From the NCBI GenBank assembly GCA_001800675.1, contig MGVW01000006.1, positions 1 to 21,147 of the forward strand: a DNA stretch of 21,147 nucleotides. The letters are read 5' to 3'. The first letter of the stretch is position 1. Each line of letters starts with the position of its first letter. The notes beneath the pieces were generated by a model that did no database searches, was not told the DNA's origin, and was given only the letters and a program-made list of their open reading frames with translations. Made by a program: the position numbers and the translations under genes. Of this stretch, positions 6,978 through 13,639 are shown piece by piece. This DNA is from Euryarchaeota archaeon RBG_13_57_23. Its GTDB lineage: Archaea; Thermoplasmatota; Thermoplasmata; UBA10834.

Positions 6978-7354
6978 TGGACAACATACCACCAAGGGTT
7001 CAGAATCAGATAGCTCAGTTCCAGCAGTTAACGCAGCAGATCCAGATGGTCACCACGCAGAAGATACAGCTGGAAGCACAGGTGAGGGAGCTCGATAGGA
7101 CCCTGCAGGAGCTCGAGAAGACGGCTGAGGACTCCGCAGTGTTCAGGAATGTCGGCTCGCTGCTGATCCAGGTCAAGGACAAGGCGGCGTTGGTCAACGA
7201 GCTCAAGGAACAGAAGGAGAGCTCGGACGTGAGGATAAAGACCCTCGAGAGGCAGGACAAGCACCTGAGGGAGCGCCACAAGAGCCTGCAGGACCAGATA
7301 ACCCAGGCCCTCCAGATGCCCGAGGCCGCAGCCGCCAAGCCAGAGGCGGAATAA
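6974..7354 (+). CDS. pfdB: Prefoldin subunit beta
   Basis: This 126-aa protein is a coiled coil with a central hairpin: PRVQNQIAQFQQLTQQIQ near the N-terminus, DSAVFRNVGSLLIQVKDK as the beta-hairpin hallmark, then LKEQKESSDVRIKTLERQ and a second long helix. Beta subunits (four per hexamer, with two alpha) form the arms that hold unfolded proteins for the thermosome. The ATG overlaps the pcc1 stop (ATGATG; an alternative start at 6977 would drop one Met). It ends with an Ala/Glu tail. It is the last gene before a hairpin and a new promoter. Confidence 0.95.
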   Translation: MMDNIPPRVQNQIAQFQQLTQQIQMVTTQKIQLEAQVRELDRTLQELEKTAEDSAVFRNVGSLLIQVKDKAALVNELKEQKESSDVRIKTLERQDKHLRERHKSLQDQITQALQMPEAAAAKPEAE

Positions 7355-7386
7355 ACCAATTCACGGTTTCTCTTGATAGGTGTTCA

Positions 7387-7405
7387 GCTCCGCGCTGGGC
7401 GGAGC
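7387..7405 (+). terminator. Hairpin after the exosome operon
   Basis: GCTCCGC (7387-7393) and GCGGAGC (7399-7405) form a perfect 7-bp stem with a 5-nt loop, 32 nt after prefoldin beta. It is followed by T-rich TTCATTTTATA, which also contains the next promoter. Intrinsic termination here is inferred from position; archaeal termination mostly depends on T-runs. Confidence 0.5.
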
Positions 7406-7412
7406 AGATTCA

Positions 7413-7420
7413 TTTTATAC
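7413..7420 (+). promoter_or_regulatory. TATA box for the DHH gene (probably leaderless)
   Basis: The octamer TTTTATAC is centred about 27 nt upstream of the GTG start at 7444. Transcription would then begin at or within a few bases of the start codon. No Shine-Dalgarno site is visible between them. Confidence 0.6.
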
Positions 7421-7443
7421 ATCGTTTGTTCTGACACCTACTT

Positions 7444-8403
7444 GTGCTCTCCAGCATAGCGAACGAACTGTCAAAGGAAGGCAGCACTCTCGTGTTGCTG
7501 CACGGAAACGCAGACGCGGATGCCGTCGCAAGCGCGTTCGCTGTTCAGCAGTCTTTTCCTGAGGTCATAATCGGCGTTCCGGGTGGGCTCGACAGAGTCT
7601 CGAAACAGCTGTCCAAGATCCTGAACATCCCGACGGTCGAGGACGTCTCGAAAGTGCACTATGCGAGGCTGCTGATACTCGACACATCCGGGCCCGAGCA
7701 GCTCGACTTCGACATCGATCTGAGCAAGGCGATGGTCATCGACCACCACGTGCGGAACGAGCGCTGGGAGAAGGCGGCGATGTATCACTGCGACGATTCG
7801 AAGAGCTCCTGCTCAGAGATCGTGTACGAGCTGCTCAAGAGGGAGAAGCGCAAGGTGACGAGAGAGATGGCGCTCGCGCTTCTGTTCGGGATGCTTACAG
7901 ATTCTGGATACTTCAGGTTCGCGAAGCACGATACACTCGTGACCTTCTCCGAGATCATGGCCACGCACGGCATCCAGATGGACGAGGCGATGAACCAGGT
8001 CGACCTCGATGTGGACATCTCGGAACGCATCTCGCAGCTGAAGGGCGCCCAGAGATTGAAGTACTGGAAGGTCGGGAACTACATCGTCGCGACCTCTCAG
8101 GGCAGCGCGTTCGAGGCGTCCGTGTGCAAAGCATTGCTTGGACTGGGTGCCGACGTCGCGTTCGTTGGCTCTCAGAGAGGCGAGCAGTTCAGGGTGAGCG
8201 CCCGTGCCACGCAGGCGATGGTGAGGAAGGGCGTGCACCTTGGGAAATTGCTGGGAGGTATCGGCTCCGAGACCGCGAACGGTGGGGGGGGACATCCGGG
8301 CGCGGCGGGCCTCACCGGAACCGGAGACGTGGAGGCGATCCTGAACATCGCTGCAGAGAACGCCATGAAGCTGTTGCAGAAGACAAAATCATCTTGTGAC
8401 TGA
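7444..8403 (+). CDS. DHH/DHHA1-family phosphoesterase
   Basis: A 319-aa protein with metal-binding motifs of the DHH superfamily: HGNADADA (Asp24, Asp26), LDTSG (Asp80), DHH (100-102), and the C-terminal DHHA1 substrate loop GGGGHPGAAG (280-289). Relatives include RecJ-like nucleases and nanoRNA/cyclic-dinucleotide phosphodiesterases. Its size without extra domains, and its position right after the exosome operon, suggest a small-oligonucleotide or nucleotide phosphoesterase, but the substrate cannot be read from sequence. The GTG start fits the TATA spacing. The 3' end overlaps tyrS on the other strand by 15 bp. Confidence 0.88.
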   Translation: MLSSIANELSKEGSTLVLLHGNADADAVASAFAVQQSFPEVIIGVPGGLDRVSKQLSKILNIPTVEDVSKVHYARLLILDTSGPEQLDFDIDLSKAMVIDHHVRNERWEKAAMYHCDDSKSSCSEIVYELLKREKRKVTREMALALLFGMLTDSGYFRFAKHDTLVTFSEIMATHGIQMDEAMNQVDLDVDISERISQLKGAQRLKYWKVGNYIVATSQGSAFEASVCKALLGLGADVAFVGSQRGEQFRVSARATQAMVRKGVHLGKLLGGIGSETANGGGGHPGAAGLTGTGDVEAILNIAAENAMKLLQKTKSSCD

Positions 8404-9432
8404 TAGCTTCTTGACCTTCTCCAGATTCTCTGGATGATTCTTGAAATACTCGCGAACCGGCCCGAGCACTTTGATCATGCCGTCAGCTGCACCCTTCTTC
8501 AGGTCCTGCGCGTGCAACTTCCCCGAGGTGTAGGCCGACAGAACCTCGTCGAAGCCAGCGTAGTCGATGGGGCCTCCGTACTTCGTCGGGCGCTCGATGT
8601 GAAGCGAGCCGAGCTTCGGAAACACGATCAATCGGAGGACGTCTATCACTGGGTTGCCCTCCGCCTCCGCCGGACAGAACGCGTTCTTCATCTTGCGAGT
8701 GATGTCCTCGGGAGAATCGTGCAAGAAGATGGCACTGTTGGGACTGCTCTTGGACATCTTCGCTTCAACAGGGTCCATCCTGCCGCCTCCAAGTAGACTT
8801 ACAAGCAGCGGAGTGTGAATTGCTATGGGTTTCTTCCAAGCCAGCTTGTCTGCGGCATCGCGTGCCAACATGTGCGCTCTGCGCTGGTCCATGCCAGCCA
8901 GAGCTATGTCGACACCAAGTTCGAAGATGTCCGCAGCCTGCATCGGGGGATACAACATCTTCGAAGCGTCCATCTCGGCCTCGTCCTCCGCCCTGCCCAT
9001 GATCGTCATCGCACGCCTGATCCGTGACATGGAACTTGACTTCGCGATTCTGATGAACCTCTCCCAGTAGCGAGAGCTGTCGCACAGCTCGCTGGCCCAA
9101 ACGAACTTGACGTTGTCCTTGACGCCCATGGCCAGGAAGCACTCCTTGAGGTACTCCCCGCACACCTGAATGTTCTCCAATTTGCCCCCGAGCTTGTCGT
9201 TGATGAGCGCGTGCCAATCGGCCAGAAATATCGTGACTTCGACACCAGCTTCCTGGAGATCTATGATCTTGCTAGCTGTGATGACCTGTCCGGCATGAAC
9301 GAACCCGCTCGGCTCGTATCCGATGTATGCCGTTGGTTTCTCCTTCGTCTCGAACAGAGTCCTGAGTTCCTCGAGGGTGACGACCTCTATCGCGTTCCTC
9401 GAGGCCAGTTCGAGCTTTGTCTGAACATCCAT
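8389..9432 (-). CDS. tyrS: Tyrosyl-tRNA synthetase, archaeal type
   Basis: The protein is 347 aa. It is a class I aminoacyl-tRNA synthetase with the Rossmann start AYIGYEPSGFVHAG (HIGH-type motif HAGQ at 46-49), ADWHALINDK, YPPMQAADIFELGVDIALAG lining the tyrosine pocket, QRRAHMLAR, and the KMSKS loop (225-229). It charges tRNA-Tyr. Overall it resembles the Methanocaldococcus enzyme, which has KMSSS in place of KMSKS. A compact C-terminal anticodon-binding part follows. The ATG at 9432 is preceded by a T-rich TATA-like element around 9464-9474, implying a leader of about 10 nt. Its 3' end converges with the DHH gene. Confidence 0.96.
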   Translation of the reverse strand: MDVQTKLELASRNAIEVVTLEELRTLFETKEKPTAYIGYEPSGFVHAGQVITASKIIDLQEAGVEVTIFLADWHALINDKLGGKLENIQVCGEYLKECFLAMGVKDNVKFVWASELCDSSRYWERFIRIAKSSSMSRIRRAMTIMGRAEDEAEMDASKMLYPPMQAADIFELGVDIALAGMDQRRAHMLARDAADKLAWKKPIAIHTPLLVSLLGGGRMDPVEAKMSKSSPNSAIFLHDSPEDITRKMKNAFCPAEAEGNPVIDVLRLIVFPKLGSLHIERPTKYGGPIDYAGFDEVLSAYTSGKLHAQDLKKGAADGMIKVLGPVREYFKNHPENLEKVKKLSVTR

Positions 9433-9463
9433 ATTTGCGCCAAGGCCCGATAATCGAGTGCGT

Positions 9464-9474
9464 GGAAAAAAGCT
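9464..9474 (-). promoter_or_regulatory. TATA-like element for tyrS
   Basis: On the minus strand this reads AGCTTTTTTCC, 32 to 42 nt upstream of the tyrS ATG. It is a weak but well-positioned archaeal promoter candidate, with a predicted start near 9442-9445. Confidence 0.4.
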
Positions 9475-9587
9475 TTGCCTAGGCTCGCATCGAATATGGA
9501 AACCGCTGAAGTTGGCTTCTTGACATGAGGAATCGGAGAATTCCTGGTTGACTGGTTATCACCAGCAGTGAGGATTTGATGGAAAGC

Positions 9588-9617
9588 GTTAATAACCGCC
9601 CCAGCATTAGCGCTAAT
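9588..9617 (+). promoter_or_regulatory. Promoter and 12-bp palindrome upstream of the DUF1931 gene
   Basis: GTTAATAA (9588-9595) is a TATA-like box for the 9651 operon, with transcription expected near 9618-9620. The perfect palindrome ATTAGCGCTAAT occupies 9606-9617, between box and start, where a repressor would block polymerase. Further upstream, CTGGT-TATC-ACCAG (9552-9565) is another dyad. Confidence 0.45.
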
Positions 9618-9650
9618 CCCACTCGGGGACTGAATCCAAAGGGGGAGTGC

Positions 9651-9845
9651 ATGAAGGTTTCAGCCATTCGCAATGGCAAGATGATAATCAAGGTGTCCGA
9701 GGTCAAAGAGGCTGCGGGAGATGGTTTCAGGATCTCCGAGGAGTTCTACTACGAGCTCGACCGACAGGTCAACGAGATAATCGAAGAGGCCAAGAGGAGA
9801 GCCAAGAAGAACGGCCGCAGGACGATCAAGCCTTACGACCTGTGA
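9651..9845 (+). CDS. Small DUF1931-like histone-fold protein
   Basis: This 64-aa protein has an N-terminal strand (SAIRNGKMIIKVSEVKEAAG), then FRISEEFYYELDRQVNEI and AKKNGRRTIKPYDL. The second part resembles the long central helix and following loop of histone folds and the archaeal DUF1931 family (pattern SEDFY..LD..V..LI..A..RA..NGRKT). The chain stops at YDL, where histone helix 3 would begin, so helix 3 seems to be missing. DNA binding is possible (basic RRAKKNGRR) but unproven. The frame is open upstream to 9576; the ATG at 9651 is chosen because GGGGGAG lies 4 nt before it and the palindromic promoter lies inside the longer form. RaSEA follows after 26 bp. Confidence 0.78.
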   Translation: MKVSAIRNGKMIIKVSEVKEAAGDGFRISEEFYYELDRQVNEIIEEAKRRAKKNGRRTIKPYDL

Positions 9846-9871
9846 GCGTTTTCGGGGGGCCGCGTTCGGAA

Positions 9872-10879
9872 ATGGCCAAACCCAGGAAGAAGAAGGACAG
9901 CGGCACGGCGGCTGCCGTGTGGAAGGAGCGCGAGCTGCTGGACGGGAAGCTCGTGGACGCGGGCGTTGTCATTCTTCGCACGACTGGATGCAGTCACTTT
10001 CATGAAGGCGCCTGCTCGATGTGCGGGTACAACATCGAGTCGAGCATTGACATCAAGCCCGAGGACATCAGGAAGCAGTTCGATAAAGCAGTCGCCACCT
10101 TAGGCGATATACGGTTTCTGAAAGTGTACACATCCGGCTCTTTCCTGGATCAGCGCGAAATCCCAAGAGAGATCGTCAACCACATCCTGCAACACTGCAA
10201 GAAGATGGGATGGAGATTGCTGTTCGAATCGCGGCCAGAGTACGTCACTGACGCGAGGCTCGATGAGGTGAAGGGAATCCACGAGGACCTCGAGATAGCT
10301 CTCGGGCTGGAGAGCGCCAACGACAGAGTGCTCGCATACTCGATCAACAAAGGATTCACCGTAGCCAACTATGTCCGCGCAGCAGAGGCAATCGAGGGAC
10401 ACGGAGCTGCGACCAGGACATACGTTCTGCTCAAGCCACCATTCCTCACGGAATGGGAAGCGGTCAAGGACGCAGCCGCTACGATACGCTTCGCGGCGAC
10501 TAAGAGCGCCACAGTATCCCTGAACCCCGTCAATATCCAGAGAGGCACCCTCGTGGAGAAACTCTGGCGAAACTGGGCATACAGGCCTCCGTGGCTGTGG
10601 AGCGTCCTCGACGTGATGAGATCGACGAAAGATGACTGCGCGAAACTGATCTGTGATCCCACCGGAGGCGGCAGCGAAAGAGGAGCACACAACTGCGGCG
10701 AGTGCGATGGAGTCATCCTGGATTCCATCCGGGCATTCAGCACTTCCCAAGACGCGAGCAAGCTCGGCAGCCCCGACTGCAAGTGCAAGGATATCTGGAG
10801 AACCATCATCGACGTCGAGGGGTTCGTGTCAGGTGGTACGGTCGACCTGCAAAGATTTTTCAGGCCGCAACGAACTTAG
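9872..10879 (+). CDS. Archaeosine biosynthesis radical SAM enzyme RaSEA
   Basis: The 335-aa protein matches the Elp3-like radical SAM family that includes RaSEA. The [4Fe-4S] ligands are Cys40, Cys48 and Cys51 in TTGCSHFHEGACSMCGYN. Further family features are FLKVYTSGSFLDQREIP, LEIALGLESANDRVL and SLNPVNIQRGT. RaSEA works with ArcS: ArcS adds lysine to preQ0 at position 15 of tRNA and RaSEA cleaves it to give archaeosine. ArcS and ArcTGT are not in the window. The C-terminal half carries extra cysteines (HNCGECDG, DCKCKD) that could bind metal. The ATG at 9872 gives the basic start MAKPRKKK; an upstream extension of the frame overlaps the previous gene. Confidence 0.85.
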   Translation: MAKPRKKKDSGTAAAVWKERELLDGKLVDAGVVILRTTGCSHFHEGACSMCGYNIESSIDIKPEDIRKQFDKAVATLGDIRFLKVYTSGSFLDQREIPREIVNHILQHCKKMGWRLLFESRPEYVTDARLDEVKGIHEDLEIALGLESANDRVLAYSINKGFTVANYVRAAEAIEGHGAATRTYVLLKPPFLTEWEAVKDAAATIRFAATKSATVSLNPVNIQRGTLVEKLWRNWAYRPPWLWSVLDVMRSTKDDCAKLICDPTGGGSERGAHNCGECDGVILDSIRAFSTSQDASKLGSPDCKCKDIWRTIIDVEGFVSGGTVDLQRFFRPQRT

Positions 10880-10895
10880 ACCCCGGGGATAAAGA

Positions 10896-11216
10896 ATGCA
10901 GCAGTACGAAATCAAGCGTGGACTCCAGGAGAACCTGCAGAAGGACAAGCTGAAGGTGACCCTTCAGGATGTCTTCGGGAAAGCTGAGGAGAAGGATGGG
11001 AGAATGGTCTCTTCTTTCGGCGCGCTCAAGGAGCTGAAGGCCTGGGGCGAGGGGAAGAGACTCTGTGTCGAGACTACGATGGACACAAATGTGAGCAACG
11101 ACATCGCCGCCCAGACGATCAAAGCGTACAACGTATTCCTCGAACGGGTTACGGGGCTGACCGCGAAGGAGCGCGGGAAGAAATCCCAGAAGGCGGCGAA
11201 AGAGGGCAAGCTCTGA
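10896..11216 (+). CDS. Conserved small archaeal protein, DUF5611-like
   Basis: A 106-aa protein of unknown function: MQQYEIKRGLQENLQKDKL, then MVSSFGALKELKAWGEGKRL, CVETTMDTNVSNDIAAQTI, YNVFLERVTGLTAKERGKK and a basic end. The layout (alternating strands and a helix, ending TGLTAKERGKK) recalls the archaeal DUF5611 family, as far as I can judge from memory. No catalytic motif, signal or membrane segment is visible. It starts 16 bp after RaSEA with GGGGATAAAGA ahead of the ATG, so the two are probably co-transcribed. Its stop codon lies inside the terminator hairpin. Confidence 0.6.
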   Translation: MQQYEIKRGLQENLQKDKLKVTLQDVFGKAEEKDGRMVSSFGALKELKAWGEGKRLCVETTMDTNVSNDIAAQTIKAYNVFLERVTGLTAKERGKKSQKAAKEGKL

Positions 11217-11238
11217 GCCCCCGTACGGGCTTTCAGAG
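11211..11238. terminator. Hairpin between convergent genes
   Basis: CTCTGA (11211-11216) pairs with TCAGAG (11233-11238), and GCCC (11217-11220) pairs with GGGC (11227-11230), leaving a 2-nt bulge. The first arm includes the stop codon of the upstream gene. It sits between convergent genes and may end transcription on both sides; TTTGTT follows at 11245. Confidence 0.6.
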
Positions 11239-11273
11239 CCTGCGTTTGTTATTCCAGCTGACCGACACCGATT

Positions 11274-12254
11274 TCATGGGCCAGGTGGTGGCGGCGGTGG
11301 AGGTGGTGGAGCGCCCGTCTCGGGTGGCGGCATCATCTGCATCTGTGCCCCGCCGCGCTTCCGCATCATCAGTACGACCGACAACACGACTACGACAATC
11401 ACGACAATCACGATCATGATTATCAGCAGGTTGGTGCCCGAGAACAACGATGATGCTCCGGTACCCTTGCCGGCATAGGAGTACGATTTCAACTCCGAAT
11501 CTCCGAAGCCAGTCGAGATATCCCCCGAACCAGTGGACTTGACGTAGTTGCCCACCTTCGTTGAGTAGTAGTACGTCATCACCTCAGTATCTCCGCCGAT
11601 GTCCGTAGTCAGAGTGTACTTGTAACAATCGAATTCACCTGCAGGAACGGACACCGTCTGGTTCGTGGTTGCGATCTGGATTGTCTGTGTTGCGTTGTAG
11701 TCCGTGTATGTGTCAGAGTCACTGATATGCTGGCCCAGCATGTCCATTTCAATGGTCGTTGTCGTCGTTACATCGCTGTTGGAGACAATCGTTGCGCCAT
11801 GCGCTGGGATTGTATCTCCGATGTAGTCATCCAAAGCCGGACTGTAAGTCTGCAAGATTCCCATGGTCATGTCTACGGTCTCTCCCTGCATGGTCATGCT
11901 CATCGTGATCTCCAGGTCGGATGAGACAAGGCTGAAGTTCGACACAAGACGTTTCAGCATACCCGAGTATGTCACGCTTCCAGAAACGCTGTATCCGCTG
12001 TAGCTGCCGGATAGTTCACCAGATCCGCTAAGCACGATGACGTATACCTCCGCGGCACCGCTCCCCTCCGTCCCAGTCACCTTCATCTTGATCGAGCCGG
12101 ACAGAGACATCCCTTCGACATCGACGTCAGAACTGTACGTCCAGTAATCTCCCTCCTCCACGGCGGTCGCAGCCTGCCCACGATCCGCGAGAGGCAAGAG
12201 CGATACGACCAGCAGCAACAGACCCACCAACAATGCGAGTTCAACTCTCCTCAT
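11274..12254 (-). CDS. Secreted membrane-anchored surface protein with proline-rich tail
   Basis: The 326-aa protein has a Sec-type signal (residues 1-29: MRR, then a Leu/Val core, cleavage likely after GQA). A long Ser/Thr/Gly/Tyr-rich extracellular region carries several N-X-S/T sites (NFSL, NATQ, NQTV). One very hydrophobic membrane helix (about 276-297) is followed by RKR and a short cytoplasmic tail with nine consecutive prolines (316-324). Orientation is therefore outside-N, inside-C. The family is not recognised. It is probably an envelope or lipid-like anchored surface protein; a solute-binding or adhesive role is speculation. AAGGAGG precedes the ATG, a strong ribosome site, and a TATA-like ACTAAATATC lies at 12301-12310 (minus). 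Confidence 0.8.
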   Translation of the reverse strand: MRRVELALLVGLLLLVVSLLPLADRGQAATAVEEGDYWTYSSDVDVEGMSLSGSIKMKVTGTEGSGAAEVYVIVLSGSGELSGSYSGYSVSGSVTYSGMLKRLVSNFSLVSSDLEITMSMTMQGETVDMTMGILQTYSPALDDYIGDTIPAHGATIVSNSDVTTTTTIEMDMLGQHISDSDTYTDYNATQTIQIATTNQTVSVPAGEFDCYKYTLTTDIGGDTEVMTYYYSTKVGNYVKSTGSGDISTGFGDSELKSYSYAGKGTGASSLFSGTNLLIIMIVIVVIVVVVLSVVLMMRKRGGAQMQMMPPPETGAPPPPPPPPPGP

Positions 12255-12300
12255 TCACGTTTCCTCCTTGAATCGTCACCAATCCCGGGAACGACATCAG

Positions 12301-12310
12301 GATATTTAGT
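12301..12310 (-). promoter_or_regulatory. TATA-like box for the surface protein gene
   Basis: ACTAAATATC on the minus strand lies about 47 to 56 nt upstream of the start codon, leaving a leader of about 20 to 25 nt that contains AAGGAGG. Confidence 0.45.
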
Positions 12311-12415
12311 AGCTGTCAGCCAGATGCACTGGCATCGGATTCTTTCGCATGACCCCGACTCAGGGCGAGACGCTATTCCATGAGGCCCGAATGCGAATCT
12401 CTCTGAGCTGGTACG

Positions 12416-12423
12416 TTTATATA
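12416..12423 (+). promoter_or_regulatory. TATA box of the S10 ribosomal protein operon
   Basis: TTTATATA is a textbook archaeal TATA element. Transcription is expected near 12442-12448, about 190 nt before the uL3 start codon. No better promoter lies closer to uL3. Confidence 0.7.
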
Positions 12424-12440
12424 TCAGTATCCCATTCAGC

Positions 12441-12633
12441 GGGTTGCGATACCAGAGGCGGTATCGGCCAGACGCTATCTGGGCAATGCCTCCGAGCAAC
12501 CCACCACTCACGCTGGAACAAGTTTTCAGGCGTGAACGAAGCGTCACGGCCGAGAATGAATGCCTCGTGGGCGCTGTGCTCGACATAGCGAGTACTCACA
12601 GCGAGGTCTATCGACCCAAAACGAGGGATAGCG
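12441..12633 (+). promoter_or_regulatory. Long structured leader of the S10 operon (candidate regulatory RNA)
   Basis: No known gene was found in this leader, but it folds strongly on paper. GGGTTGC (12441-12447) pairs with GCAACCC (12496-12502), which is followed by ACCA. Inside are the hairpins GATACC/GGTATC (12448-12465) and CCAGA/TCTGG (12468-12482). The loop GAGGC (12455-12459) complements GCCTC (12488-12492), a possible pseudoknot. A hairpin with one bulge follows at 12510-12533, then CGCTGTG-CTCG / CGAG...CACAGCG (12572-12603). CTATC (12608-12612) pairs with GATAG (12627-12631), covering part of the uL3 ribosome site GAGGGAT. Autoregulation by a ribosomal protein is inferred from position. 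Confidence 0.55.
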
Positions 12634-13635
12634 ATGCCAACCACAAGACGACCGAGAAAGGGCTCAATGGGCTACTCACCAAGGAAGAGAGCCAGGAGCA
12701 TAACCGCCAGAATATCCAGCTGGCCTGAGGGAGGCGACGGGGCAAGGCTCCAGGGCTTCGCAGGCTACAAAGCAGGGATGACGCACGCGTTCATCGTGGA
12801 CTACCGACCGCGCAGCACGACGTCCGGACAGGAGGTCCAGATGCCGGTCACGGTCATCGAGGTCCCCCCGATGAGAGTGTGCGCGATCAGAATGTACCAG
12901 GACACTGCCTACGGCCGGAAGGCCGTCGGAGAGGTCTGGGCCAAGAACCTGGAGAAGGAACTCTCGAGGAGACTCCCGGTGCCGAAGGAATATGATGAGA
13001 AGGCCGGATGGGAGACCGCTGGCAAGCTCGAGTACGACGACGTCCGGGGGCTCCTGTACACACAGCCGATCCTCGTCACAGGCATTCCGAAGAAGAGGCC
13101 GGAGCTCATGGAGATCCGTATCGGCGGCGGGAAGATGGACGAGAGGCTGGCCTACGCCAAGAGCATACTGGGCAAGCAGGTAACTATCAAGGATTTCACC
13201 AAGGAAGGCGAGATGGTCGATGTTGTCTCCATCACCAAGGGAAAGGGATGGACAGGGACCACCAAGAGATGGGGGACGAAGCTGCTGATGCACAAGAACA
13301 GCAAGCACAGGAGACTCGTTGGTACGCTCGGTACCAAGAGACCCAACTATGTCCGCCCGACCGTCCCCCAGGGCGGTCAGAAAGGATTTCACCAGAGGAC
13401 TGAACTGAACAAGCGCGTCCTGAAGATCGGGGACAAGGGCGAGGAGATCACCCCCAAGGGAGGATTCCTCCACTACGGGCAGGTCAGGAACGGATACCTC
13501 CTGCTCCACGGGTCCGTTCCCGGGCCGTCGAAGCGACTCGTGAGGCTGCGAGAGCCCGTACGGCAGTGCTTCATCAAGCTCGACGAGGCGCCGCAGGTGT
13601 CGTTCATTTCTCTTGAATCAAAACAGGGGGTGTGA
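12634..13635 (+). CDS. rpl3: Large-subunit ribosomal protein uL3
   Basis: A 333-aa protein of the length usual for archaeal uL3. Landmarks are the basic N-terminus TRRPRKGSMGYSPRKRA, FAGYKAGMTH, the long loop region GKGWTGTTKRWGT reaching toward the peptidyl transferase centre, and GSVPGPSKRLVRLREPVR near the C-terminus. uL3 is an early large-subunit assembly protein. It opens the operon, 5 nt before uL4. The ATG at 12634 follows GAGGGAT; the local hairpin could make this site conditional. Confidence 0.97.
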   Translation: MPTTRRPRKGSMGYSPRKRARSITARISSWPEGGDGARLQGFAGYKAGMTHAFIVDYRPRSTTSGQEVQMPVTVIEVPPMRVCAIRMYQDTAYGRKAVGEVWAKNLEKELSRRLPVPKEYDEKAGWETAGKLEYDDVRGLLYTQPILVTGIPKKRPELMEIRIGGGKMDERLAYAKSILGKQVTIKDFTKEGEMVDVVSITKGKGWTGTTKRWGTKLLMHKNSKHRRLVGTLGTKRPNYVRPTVPQGGQKGFHQRTELNKRVLKIGDKGEEITPKGGFLHYGQVRNGYLLLHGSVPGPSKRLVRLREPVRQCFIKLDEAPQVSFISLESKQGV

Positions 13636-13639
13636 GTGA

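Noticed and set aside
12441..12506. A true tRNA gene (acceptor stem plus CCA)
   Set aside because: There is no T-arm, no GG in a D-loop, no uridine before the possible anticodon GCT, and only 62 nt before ACCA. I keep it only as tRNA-like.
12444..12728. Open frame of 94 codons beginning with TTG near the predicted start of the S10 transcript
   Set aside because: It overlaps uL3, has no ribosome site, resembles no family I know, and coincides with dense pairing that better fits a structured leader. Codon-level conservation in relatives would reopen this.
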